Shown here: in pieces, positions 1 through 6,435 of the stretch | How the letters are laid out: each line of letters opens with the position of its first letter | Numbering within the stretch: position 1 is the first letter of the stretch | Assembly (NCBI GenBank): GCA_024709185.1 | Contig: JANJXE010000059.1 | Span: forward strand, 1 to 6,839 | From: Paludibacter sp. | GTDB taxonomy: Bacteria; Bacteroidota; Bacteroidia; Bacteroidales; Paludibacteraceae | DNA: 6,839 nt | Direction of reading: 5' to 3' | Made by a program: the position numbers and the translations under genes | Notes under the pieces: generated by a model | What the model saw: the letters and a program-made list of their open reading frames with translations, nothing else | Database searches by the model: none | What the model was told of the DNA's origin: nothing

Positions 1-30
1 TAACTAACGTTCGAATTTAATTTATATACA

Positions 31-79
31 TATAAAATACGAAAAGGTGGTCTTTGTAGCTGCCTTTTTGTATTTTATA
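31..79 (+). terminator. Long AT-rich hairpin, possible terminator of an upstream gene
   Basis: Bases 31-47 pair with 63-79 over 17 positions, with a single G-T wobble (41-69) and a 15-base loop. The 3' arm carries a run of five T (65-69) followed by a T/A-rich stretch. This is consistent with an intrinsic terminator for a gene ending left of the window. The T-run lies inside the arm rather than after it and the GC part of the stem is only two pairs, so the terminator reading is tentative. It could instead be a leader structure, but it lies about 140 bases before the recognisable promoter of the next gene, so it should not be in that transcript. Confidence 0.45.
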
Positions 80-183
80 CCACCACGCAATCGGGGTCAT
101 GTATAAAAATGCAAGATGTCCTATAAATACTTAAATTCAAGATATATAGCTGTTTAACATCAATTAAGGAAAAAATTCGCTAA

Positions 184-209
184 TAATTAAAGAATTATTT
201 CTTTAATTA
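184..209. repeat. Perfect 11-bp inverted repeat, operator-like
   Basis: The arms TAATTAAAGAA (184-194) and TTCTTTAATTA (199-209) are exact reverse complements separated by the four bases TTAT. The repeat ends 12 bases before the TATCTTTG element at 222 and covers the place where the -33 element should lie (about 198-201). Its position, symmetry and short spacer fit a binding site for a dimeric regulator of the gene at 272, but AT-rich sequence can produce such palindromes by chance. No regulator can be named from the sequence. Confidence 0.45.
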
Positions 210-229
210 AATTATTTGCTGTATCTTTG
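198..229 (+). promoter_or_regulatory. Bacteroidetes-type promoter of the carboxyltransferase gene
   Basis: TATCTTTG at 222-229 matches the TAnnTTTG -7 consensus of the Bacteroidetes primary sigma factor exactly. A TTTC (198-201), one base from the TTTG -33 consensus, lies 20 bases upstream, which is the expected spacing. Transcription would start a few bases after 229, leaving an A/T-rich leader of roughly 35-40 bases before the ATG at 272. The -33 part lies inside the inverted repeat at 184-209. Confidence 0.7.
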
Positions 230-271
230 CATCGTGAAATAACAAACACCAGTAAATAATTTAGTTTAGAA

Positions 272-2047
272 ATGAAAGAAATTAAGTTCAGTCTCGTTTA
301 TCGCGACATGTGGCAGTCTTCAGGTAAGTATGTTCCCAAAAGAGAAATGTTGGAGAAAATTGCTCCCCTGATCATCGAAATGGGATGTTTCAGCCGCGTT
401 GAAACCAATGGCGGAGCATCGGAACAGGTGAATCTGCTGTTCGGGGAAAATCCCAACGAATCGGTGCGCGCGTTTACAAAACCCTTCAACGAGGTAGGAA
501 TTAAAACTCATATGCTGGATCGTGGTCTGAACGGTCTGCGTATGAATCCCGTGCCTGCTGATGTGCGTCGTTTGATGTACAAGGTAAAAAAGGCTCAGGG
601 TGTGGATATTACCCGTATTTTCTGCGGACTGAACGATGTTCGTAATATTATTCCTTCCATTAAATGGGCTAAAGAAGCTGGTATGATTCCTCAGGCTACC
701 ATGTGTATTACCAGTTCGGAGGTTCACACTGCTGAGTATTACATCAACATGTCGGAAGAACTGATCGCAGCCGGTGCCGAGGAAATCTGTCTGAAGGATA
801 TGGCGGGTATTGGTCGTCCGGTATTGTTGGGTAATATTGTTCGTTCGATTAAAACCAATCATCCTGACATTATCGTTCAGTATCATGGACATTCCGGTCC
901 GGGCTTCTCGATGGCTTCGATGCTGGAAGTGGCTAAGGCTGGTGCCGATATTCTCGATGTGGCCATGGAGCCGCTCGCATGGGGTATGGTGCATCCCGAT
1001 GTTATATCGGTACAGGCGATGTTGAAGGATGCAGGATTCAAGGTGCCTGAAATTAATATGAATGCTTATATGAAGGCTCGTAAAATGACCCAGAGCTTTA
1101 TCGACGATTACCTGGGCTATTTTATCGACGATCGCAATAAACTGATGACTTCGTTGCTGGTGGGTTGTGGTCTGCCCGGCGGAATGATGGGCTCGCTGAT
1201 GGCCGACCTGAAAGGGGTTCATGCAGCCATCAATTCATTCCATCGCTCGAAGGCACAACCGGAAATTTCGGAAGACGAACTGCTCGTTCAGTTGTTTGAG
1301 GAAGTGAAATACATTTGGCCAAAATTAGGCTTCCCACCGCTGGTAACGCCATTCAGTCAGTACGTTAAGAATATTGCCCTGATGAATGTGATGAATATGA
1401 CAATGGGTAAGGGCCGCTGGCAGGCAATCGACCGTAACTCCTGGGATATGATTTTAGGTAAAGCCGGTAAGCTTCCCGGAGCGCTGGATGCTGAAATCAT
1501 TGAACTGGCTACCAAAAATAATTACGAATTCTTCGAAGGAAATCCGCAGGATAACTACCCAGATGAATTACCGAAGTTTATCGAAGAAATGAAGAAAAAC
1601 GGCTGGAGTCGTGGAAAAGATGACGAAGAATTGTTCGAATTTGCAATGCACGAAAAACAATACCGCGATTTCAAATCGGGTGAAGCCAAGCGTCGTTTCG
1701 AACAGGAGTTGGAAACAGCTATTCGTGAGAAATACTCGAAACTGAACCTGCCGATGCCTGAAATTCGTAAGATTATGTATCCCGAAGCAGAACCTATCAC
1801 AGCAGCTGCATCTGGCAAGATTCTGTGGGAACTCGATTTCCTGGATCGTTCAATCGAGCCGGCCTATGGTAAGTTGCTCAACGAAAACGATATGCTGTGT
1901 GCCATTCAAACCCGCTACGGAGTGGAAGCAATCAAAGGTATTGGTAATGCACGGATTATATCGGTGTCGAAAAAACAGGGCGATATCGTAAACAAAGGGG
2001 ACACGATTTGCTACATTGAACGAGTAAACACTCCATCGAATAACTAA
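272..2047 (+). CDS. Biotin-dependent carboxyltransferase subunit, PycB/OadA type
   Basis: This 591-residue protein resembles the carboxyltransferase subunit of pyruvate carboxylase (PycB) and the alpha subunit of oxaloacetate decarboxylase (OadA). These enzymes move a carboxyl group between biotin and pyruvate/oxaloacetate. The N-terminal TIM barrel (about residues 5-265) has R11-D12 with Q15, the GGA loop (47-49), RIFCGLNDVRN (115-125), the KDMAG motif with the active-site lysine at K175, and the metal-binding HGH at 205-207. The conserved PYC/OADA region follows, with PGGMMGS at 302-308. The C-terminal part (about 512-584) is biotinyl/lipoyl-like and ends in QGDIVNKGDTICYIE. However, the usual AMKM biotinylation motif is not there: TRYG (547-550) aligns at that place. 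The protein may therefore work with a separate biotin carrier. The start at 272 is supported by the promoter at 222-229; there is no Shine-Dalgarno, as is common in this phylum. The gene stands alone and ends at a strong hairpin. The family is clear, but whether it serves pyruvate carboxylation, oxaloacetate decarboxylation or another acyl substrate is not. Confidence 0.88.
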   Translation: MKEIKFSLVYRDMWQSSGKYVPKREMLEKIAPLIIEMGCFSRVETNGGASEQVNLLFGENPNESVRAFTKPFNEVGIKTHMLDRGLNGLRMNPVPADVRRLMYKVKKAQGVDITRIFCGLNDVRNIIPSIKWAKEAGMIPQATMCITSSEVHTAEYYINMSEELIAAGAEEICLKDMAGIGRPVLLGNIVRSIKTNHPDIIVQYHGHSGPGFSMASMLEVAKAGADILDVAMEPLAWGMVHPDVISVQAMLKDAGFKVPEINMNAYMKARKMTQSFIDDYLGYFIDDRNKLMTSLLVGCGLPGGMMGSLMADLKGVHAAINSFHRSKAQPEISEDELLVQLFEEVKYIWPKLGFPPLVTPFSQYVKNIALMNVMNMTMGKGRWQAIDRNSWDMILGKAGKLPGALDAEIIELATKNNYEFFEGNPQDNYPDELPKFIEEMKKNGWSRGKDDEELFEFAMHEKQYRDFKSGEAKRRFEQELETAIREKYSKLNLPMPEIRKIMYPEAEPITAAASGKILWELDFLDRSIEPAYGKLLNENDMLCAIQTRYGVEAIKGIGNARIISVSKKQGDIVNKGDTICYIERVNTPSNN

Positions 2048-2057
2048 ACAGATCGTA

Positions 2058-2115
2058 AAAAAATCTGCTCTAAACTGTTTTCTTCTCACGAAAACCGGTT
2101 TAGAGCAGATTTTTT
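2058..2115. terminator. Strong bidirectional terminator between convergent genes
   Basis: Bases 2058-2075 pair perfectly with 2098-2115 (18 bp). An inner stem of six pairs (2077-2082 with 2090-2095) closes a 7-base loop. The outer arm starts with a run of A and ends with a run of T, so both strands present a GC-containing stem followed by a U-tract. It begins 11 bases after the stop of the carboxyltransferase gene and ends 17 bases before the stop of purA on the other strand, so it can terminate both. Confidence 0.9.
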
Positions 2116-2132
2116 ATATTCGTTTTTGCAAA

Positions 2133-3398
2133 TTAACGAAGAATGGTTTGTTCGCGGTCGGGACCTACCGATACGATCGTGATTGGCACTCCCAGTTCAG
2201 CTTCCAAAAAGTTGAGATAAGCATTAAATTCTTCCGGAAAATCGTTTTCAGAACGCATTTGTGACATATCGGTCTGCCATCCCGGTAGTTCAATGTATAC
2301 AGGCTCTACGTTGCCTTCAATCGAATAGGGAAATTGTTCGGTTTCAACTCCATCGATAGAATATGCTACACAGGCCCTGATGATTTCAAAATCATCCATC
2401 ACATCGCTTTTCATCATAATTAAACGGGTAACTCCGTTGATCATTACAGCGTATTTCAGGGCAACAAGGTCAATCCAGCCGCAACGACGGGGTCGGCCGG
2501 TAACCGATCCGAATTCATGTCCTTTATTTCGCATTTCATCTCCGGTGGCATCGAATAGTTCGGTAGGGAATGGTCCACTTCCCACGCGGGTACAGTAGGC
2601 CTTGAAAATTCCATACACATCACCGATCGTACGGGGTGCCACTCCCAGGCCGGTACATGCGCCCGCACAAATGGTATTCGAGGAAGTAACGAAGGGATAC
2701 GAACCAAAATCGATATCCAGCATGGTACCCTGCGCACCTTCAGCAAGTACTTTTTTGCCCGATTGCAGCGCTTCGTTGATTACATGTTCGCTGTCGATAA
2801 GTTCAAACTTGCGGATAGTATCGATGCCTTCCATCCATTCGCGTTCCAGTTCGGTAATATCGAACGGAAAATTATACTGATTCAGGATATCCTTGTGCCG
2901 TTGGATGGCTGCGGCATACTTTGCCTCGAAATTATGCAGGATATCACCCACGCGCAATCCGTTTCGACTGATTTTGTCGGCATAAGCCGGACCGATTCCC
3001 TTGCCTGTAGTGCCTATTTTTCCTTCACCCTTAGCGGATTCAAATGCCTGATCGAGCAAGCGGTGGGTAGGTAAAATAAGATGGGCTTTTTTCGAAATTT
3101 TCAGGCGCTTGGTCAGAGGGTGACCCGATTGTTCCAGTGCTTCTACTTCTGCTTTAAACAAGGCAGGATCCAGCACAACGCCATTCCCGATAATGTTAAT
3201 CTTATCTCCCTGAAAAATTCCTGATGGAATCGATCGTAAAACGTACTTCTGACCGTTAAATTCTAAGGTGTGTCCGGCATTCGGACCTCCCTGAAAGCGT
3301 GTTACCAAATCGTAACGGGGTGTTAGTACATCCACTACCTTACCTTTGCCTTCATCGCCCCACTGGAGACCCAGCAAAACATCCACTTTTTTACTCAT
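2133..3398 (-). CDS. purA: Adenylosuccinate synthetase
   Basis: PurA joins IMP and aspartate using GTP to make adenylosuccinate, the first committed step from IMP to AMP, in the cytoplasm. From the start chosen here it is 421 residues, close to the usual length of about 430. Visible signatures are the N-terminal loop WGDEGKGK (13-20) with the catalytic aspartate D15, GGPNAGHT (37-44) with the catalytic histidine H43, and GTTGKGIGPAYADK (129-142). EGAQGTMLDID (220-230) is followed by YPFVTSSN. SVTGRPRRCGW (298-308) contributes to IMP/GTP binding, and the C-terminal GPDREQTIL is conserved. An in-frame ATG at 3443 would add 15 residues. The start at 3398 is preferred because MSKKVDVLLGLQWGDEGKGK is the normal family N-terminus and because this ATG overlaps the fur stop as ATGA, a typical translationally coupled arrangement. 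No separate promoter is evident, so it is probably co-transcribed with fur. It terminates at the hairpin at 2058-2115. Confidence 0.97.
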   Translation of the reverse strand: MSKKVDVLLGLQWGDEGKGKVVDVLTPRYDLVTRFQGGPNAGHTLEFNGQKYVLRSIPSGIFQGDKINIIGNGVVLDPALFKAEVEALEQSGHPLTKRLKISKKAHLILPTHRLLDQAFESAKGEGKIGTTGKGIGPAYADKISRNGLRVGDILHNFEAKYAAAIQRHKDILNQYNFPFDITELEREWMEGIDTIRKFELIDSEHVINEALQSGKKVLAEGAQGTMLDIDFGSYPFVTSSNTICAGACTGLGVAPRTIGDVYGIFKAYCTRVGSGPFPTELFDATGDEMRNKGHEFGSVTGRPRRCGWIDLVALKYAVMINGVTRLIMMKSDVMDDFEIIRACVAYSIDGVETEQFPYSIEGNVEPVYIELPGWQTDMSQMRSENDFPEEFNAYLNFLEAELGVPITIVSVGPDREQTILR

Positions 3399-3862
3399 AG
3401 GTTTGTATTTATCTGTTTTTTCTTTTTCTGACATTTCTTGCAAACACCGTATACGTACAATGAATAGTGACTGCTTTTAAAATTTGCAAATTCCTTTGCC
3501 TGAATAGCCTGAAAGATTTTCTTATCGGTAAATTCCTTGATTCGACCACATACAGTGCATACTGAATGGTTGTGCATTGAAGCTCCCAACGCCTTCTCGT
3601 ATTGCGCAGGCTGACCATCAAACTGGTGTTTCACAATCAAAGCTGCATCGAGCAATAAGTCGAGTGTGTTGTATACAGTAGCCAGACTTACTCTGTAATC
3701 GTTTTGCATCAGTTCGTAAAGAGCTTCTGCGTTAAAATGCCCGTCGATACTGTATATTTTTTCTAAAATCGCGTAACGCTCAGGCGTTTTCCGGTGTTTA
3801 TGACGGATGAGGTAGTCCGTAAACAGTTCGGTAGGGGAGAGTGGTGCTGATTCTTCTTTCAT
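3395..3862 (-). CDS. Fur-family metal-dependent transcriptional regulator
   Basis: This 155-residue protein has the full Fur-family architecture. The N-terminal winged helix (about 10-85) includes RKTPERYAIL (24-33), GHFNAEALYELM (41-52) and the recognition helix RVSLATVYNTLDLL (57-70). The C-terminal metal-binding/dimerisation domain carries MHNHSVCTVCG (96-106). Two CxxC pairs, C102/C105 and C141/C144, fit a structural zinc site. H42, E89, H97, H99 and E110 are placed like regulatory-metal ligands. Having glutamate (E110) where PerR sensors use aspartate leans towards Fur rather than PerR, but Fur, PerR and Zur roles cannot be separated by eye. The protein ends in a lysine-rich tail (145-149) just after the second CxxC. 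Its stop overlaps the purA start by four bases (ATGA). A TACCTTTG element lies about 20 bases upstream of the ATG. No convincing Fur box was seen in the short gap before it, so autoregulation is not supported. Confidence 0.92.
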   Translation of the reverse strand: MKEESAPLSPTELFTDYLIRHKHRKTPERYAILEKIYSIDGHFNAEALYELMQNDYRVSLATVYNTLDLLLDAALIVKHQFDGQPAQYEKALGASMHNHSVCTVCGRIKEFTDKKIFQAIQAKEFANFKSSHYSLYVYGVCKKCQKKKKQINTNL

Positions 3863-3881
3863 ATCATAACTTAAAAACTCA

Positions 3882-3889
3882 CAAAGGTA
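3882..3889 (-). promoter_or_regulatory. Promoter -7 element for fur-purA
   Basis: Read on the minus strand this is TACCTTTG, a full match to the Bacteroidetes TAnnTTTG -7 consensus. It lies in the 35-base gap between the AlkD-like gene and fur, about 19 bases before the fur ATG. No TTTG-like -33 element is found 19-21 bases further upstream (inside the end of the AlkD-like gene), so it may be weak or activator-dependent. It would let fur-purA be expressed independently of the upstream gene. Confidence 0.55.
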
Positions 3890-3897
3890 ATTATTTT

Positions 3898-4605
3898 CTA
3901 ACTATTAATCTCCTTGTATCCCAAAAAAATGAGCTCGTTTTCTACAAACTTCCTGATAAGTTGGATAGCAATATTATCCCGGTCTTTGGATTCGAAAACA
4001 GCTTTCTCAATGCGACTGGCAGTTGGTTGATCAATTCTGCAAAACCGGGCCAGGCAATTTGCGATGCTTGTATTCAGGTAGTTATCGTTTTTTTCAGCTG
4101 CTGTGGAAAGTCCCTTCTCCACTACCTGTTCAATCTCATGGTCCTTGAAACGTTTGCTCACCCGAATCGCCAGCGTATATCCGAAACTTTTCAGATGTTT
4201 TTGATCTGCATCGATACACTCCAGCGAAAATGGGACAGCATAACTCAGGTGTTGAAACAGGTTCATGTTGGCTTGTTCAATCAACTCCTGATTATCACAT
4301 TCCTGACTCCATTCCCGGGCCAGTGTTTCCGGAAAGGATGCGGCAGGTGCTAAAAGAGTGGCCAAAATCATTGTTTCCCTGATACCCAGCAACCAAAGTC
4401 GTTCTGCCAGCGCCAAATCAGGTTGTATGTCACGGGCTATCTCCTTCAGTCGTAGCGTAGTCACACCAAAAGTCTTTTTATACCGTAATCCGTGTTCCAG
4501 CATCGAATCGGCCACTACGCCGTTCTTCGAAAGTCGGATGGTTCGCTGGATTTGCGCCAATTGAGCATCTAATTCGGGATTTGTAAGCAGAAATTTATGT
4601 TTCAT
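3898..4605 (-). CDS. AlkD-like HEAT-repeat protein (DNA alkylation repair family)
   Basis: This 235-residue, all-helical protein resembles the AlkD-like DNA alkylation repair family (Pfam PF08713), whose active members are HEAT-repeat glycosylases that excise alkylated purines. The family signature is in the N-terminal half: YKKTFGVTTLRLKEIARDI (42-60) matches the usual tyrosine/GVxxxxLRxIAK pattern, and AERLWLLGIRETMILATLLA (67-86) matches the LAxxLWxxGIxExRxLAA helix. At the later segment where active AlkD proteins have NWDxxD with catalytic Trp and Asp, this protein reads NQELIE (105-110). The second tryptophan-bearing helix (WALR) reads NCLA (183-186). Enzymatic activity as in AlkD is therefore doubtful; a DNA- or protein-binding scaffold role is possible. 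It lies 35 bases upstream of fur on the same strand and may read through into fur-purA. No clear promoter was found between it and the divergent tRNA gene. Family assignment is fairly sure, function is not. Confidence 0.75.
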   Translation of the reverse strand: MKHKFLLTNPELDAQLAQIQRTIRLSKNGVVADSMLEHGLRYKKTFGVTTLRLKEIARDIQPDLALAERLWLLGIRETMILATLLAPAASFPETLAREWSQECDNQELIEQANMNLFQHLSYAVPFSLECIDADQKHLKSFGYTLAIRVSKRFKDHEIEQVVEKGLSTAAEKNDNYLNTSIANCLARFCRIDQPTASRIEKAVFESKDRDNIAIQLIRKFVENELIFLGYKEINS

Positions 4606-4656
4606 TGTACTGAATATCTGTGTGTTGTAAAAAAAACTCTTTTTTTGACGAAATAG

Positions 4657-4688
4657 TTTGTAAAATTCTCAGTCCTGTATTATCTTTG
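4657..4688 (+). promoter_or_regulatory. Promoter of the tRNA-His gene
   Basis: TTTG at 4657-4660 and TATCTTTG at 4681-4688 are separated by exactly 20 bases, matching both consensus elements and the spacing of the Bacteroidetes housekeeping promoter. Transcription would start a few bases before the mature tRNA 5' end at 4701. This is the best-formed promoter in the window. Confidence 0.85.
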
Positions 4689-4700
4689 CAGCTCCAAAAT

Positions 4701-4775
<75 letters not shown>

Positions 4776-4779
4776 CCCG

Positions 4780-4826
4780 AAAACGATAGAATGAAGAGAT
4801 AAACTCCTGATTTCTGTCGTTTTTTT
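4780..4826 (+). terminator. Intrinsic terminator of the tRNA-His gene
   Basis: AAAACGATAGAA (4780-4791) pairs with TTCTGTCGTTTT (4812-4823) over 12 positions with one wobble. A 20-base loop separates the arms, and the 3' arm runs into seven T (4820-4826). It begins four bases after the tRNA 3' end, so the tRNA is a single-gene transcript. Confidence 0.8.
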
Positions 4827-5049
4827 GTTTTATTACTTCCATACCCCTCTTACTTCTGAGCAATACGTTCTGCGTAGCTGCCCGCATATTTACATGGTGC
4901 CCCTTATCAGGAATCATTCCAGTATCCTCAATAGTTCAAATTGTCACTGCTTTGAGGTGTTTGCAACTAATTTGTTGTTTTAATTCCCTTTTGAGCTTAC
5001 AAAACTAACAAAAACCCTTTGATGGTGCAATAGTGGAATATTAACGAAA
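4827..5049. other. Intergenic stretch without recognisable features
   Basis: Between the tRNA terminator and the lysC promoter element nothing could be supported: no gene with a recognisable product, no tRNA, no clear repeat and no strong hairpin. There is no sign of a lysine riboswitch ahead of lysC; a riboswitch would in any case have to lie downstream of the transcription start, where only about 45 bases of leader remain. No integrase remnant or repeated tRNA end was seen that would mark the tRNA as an attachment site. Confidence 0.6.
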
Positions 5050-5055
5050 AAGTAT

Positions 5056-5063
5056 TACTTTTG
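5056..5063 (+). promoter_or_regulatory. Promoter -7 element of the lysC-lysA operon
   Basis: TACTTTTG matches TAnnTTTG and is followed by CA, as in many Bacteroidetes promoters. No good TTTG lies 19-21 bases upstream. The leader from about 5068 to the lysC ATG is short and AT-rich, with no Shine-Dalgarno. Confidence 0.65.
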
Positions 5064-5111
5064 CAGTCAAAACCTTTTTTTGGTAAACGGTATTAAATAA
5101 ACTATAGACAG

Positions 5112-6422
5112 ATGAAAGTACTCAAATTTGGTGGAACGTCCGTAGGTTCTGCCGCCCGTATTAAAGAAGTTGCAAAGTTGATTTGCGACGGAGAACAGAA
5201 AATTGTTGTATTATCGGCTATGTCGGGCACTACCAACAGCCTGGTGGAGATTGCCGATTATTATTACAAAAACAATGCTTCAGGTGCTATCGAACGAGTA
5301 AATGCGCTCGAACAAAAGTACTACGATGTGATTGAAGAACTCTACACGGGCGAAACGTCGATTAAGGCCGCTACTGAATTAATTGCCCGTCACTTTGAGT
5401 ATCTGCGTACTTTCTCCAATGCTGTTTTTACCATTTTTGAAGAAAAAGCTATTCTGGCACAGGGAGAACTAATTTCAACCGGAATGTTCCAGTTGTATTT
5501 GGAAGAGCGGGGTGAAAATTCGGTATTGTTGCCGGCACTCGATTTTATGCGTATCGATAAAAATTCGGAGCCCGACACAGCGTTTATAGCTGAAAATATG
5601 GCTAAGCAACTGGAAATGAATCCCGGTAAAACCTATTATATCACCCAGGGATACATCTGCCGTAATTATTATGGTGAGATAGATAACCTGCAACGGGGTG
5701 GAAGCGATTATACTGCTTCACTGATTGGTGCGGCCATTAAAGCTAAAGAAATCCAGATTTGGACCGATATCGATGGAATGCATAACAACGATCCGCGCTT
5801 TGTGGAAGGTACCCGTCCTGTTCCTTACCTGAATTTCGAAGAAGCTGCTGAGCTGGCTTATTTTGGTGCAAAGATTCTGCATCCAACCTGTATCCTTCCT
5901 GCAAAGCTGAATAATATCCCGGTTCGTTTGTTGAATACAATGGAACCAGCGGCACCCGGAACGCTCATTTCACTGAAGAGCAATAAAAAGGCTATACAGG
6001 CGGTAGCCGCCAAAGATGGCATTACTGCTATTAAGATTAAGTCGGGACGTATGTTGCTTGCCTATGGCTTCCTCCGTAAGGTATTCGAAATTTTCGAATC
6101 GCATCAGACTCCAATCGATATGGTTACCACTTCGGAAGTAGGTGTGTCGGTTACAATCGATAATACTAAAAACCTCGACGAGATTGTAGATCAATTGAAA
6201 AAACTGGGTACTGTTTCGGTCGATCGCGATCAGGTAATTATTTGTGTGGTAGGTGATCTTCAGCCCGAGAATGTTGGTTTCCAGTCACAGGCTGTAAATG
6301 CAATGCGTAATATCCCGGTGCGTATGATTTCTTTTGGTGGAAGTAATTACAATGTGTCGTTCCTGATTCGTGCCGAAGATAAGAAAGCAGCACTTCAGGC
6401 GTTGAGTGCAGAACTGTTTTAA
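5112..6422 (+). CDS. lysC: Aspartate kinase (monofunctional)
   Basis: LysC phosphorylates aspartate with ATP, the entry step to lysine/diaminopimelate, threonine and methionine. The 436-residue length fits a monofunctional enzyme without a fused homoserine dehydrogenase. The kinase domain (about 1-290) shows the N-terminal KFGGTSVG (5-12), GELIST (118-123), TQGYICRN (178-185), RGGSDYTA (195-202) and WTDIDGMHNNDPR (217-229). It also has AELAYFGAKILHP (246-258). Two ACT domains follow, about 303-370 and 372-436. The first contains GFLRKVFEIFESH and the MVTTSEV motif (337-343), which corresponds to the effector-binding region of lysine-sensitive aspartate kinases such as E. coli LysC. Feedback inhibition by lysine is therefore likely but inferred. 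The start at 5112 places KFGGTSVG at the usual distance from the N-terminus. lysA follows 13 bases after the stop, so the two are almost certainly one operon from the promoter element at 5056. Confidence 0.97.
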   Translation: MKVLKFGGTSVGSAARIKEVAKLICDGEQKIVVLSAMSGTTNSLVEIADYYYKNNASGAIERVNALEQKYYDVIEELYTGETSIKAATELIARHFEYLRTFSNAVFTIFEEKAILAQGELISTGMFQLYLEERGENSVLLPALDFMRIDKNSEPDTAFIAENMAKQLEMNPGKTYYITQGYICRNYYGEIDNLQRGGSDYTASLIGAAIKAKEIQIWTDIDGMHNNDPRFVEGTRPVPYLNFEEAAELAYFGAKILHPTCILPAKLNNIPVRLLNTMEPAAPGTLISLKSNKKAIQAVAAKDGITAIKIKSGRMLLAYGFLRKVFEIFESHQTPIDMVTTSEVGVSVTIDNTKNLDEIVDQLKKLGTVSVDRDQVIICVVGDLQPENVGFQSQAVNAMRNIPVRMISFGGSNYNVSFLIRAEDKKAALQALSAELF

Positions 6423-6435
6423 TATTTTTTATTCA

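Noticed and set aside
111..160. Two CAAGAT copies (111-116 and about 138-143) as a possible direct-repeat operator
   Set aside because: Six bases in AT-rich sequence with poorly matching flanks is expected by chance, and they lie far upstream of the promoter.
320..1222. Minus-strand open frame of 300 codons opposite the carboxyltransferase
   Set aside because: It is His/Thr/Arg-rich with no recognisable domain, and it mirrors a gene with clear family motifs on the other strand. It is a shadow frame.
3399..3443. Alternative upstream start of purA, adding 15 residues
   Set aside because: The extra residues are charged and unlike the family N-terminus, and this start would overlap fur by 49 bases; the ATGA-overlapping start fits better.
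3863..3900. Fur or Per box for autoregulation of fur
   Set aside because: Only imperfect AT-rich half-matches are visible; none approaches the known palindromic consensus.
3841..4353. Plus-strand open frame of 170 codons opposite the AlkD-like gene and the start of fur
   Set aside because: It has no recognisable domain and no promoter. The minus-strand frame carries AlkD-family helices, so this is a shadow.
4776..5049. Possible phage or integrative-element attachment site downstream of the tRNA gene
   Set aside because: No integrase, no repeat of the tRNA 3' end and no foreign gene follows; the tRNA has its own terminator and then the housekeeping lysC operon.
5064..5111. Possible lysine riboswitch ahead of lysC
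   Set aside because: The leader after the predicted transcription start is under 50 bases, far too short for an L-box, and has only a tiny ACC/GGT hairpin around a T-run.
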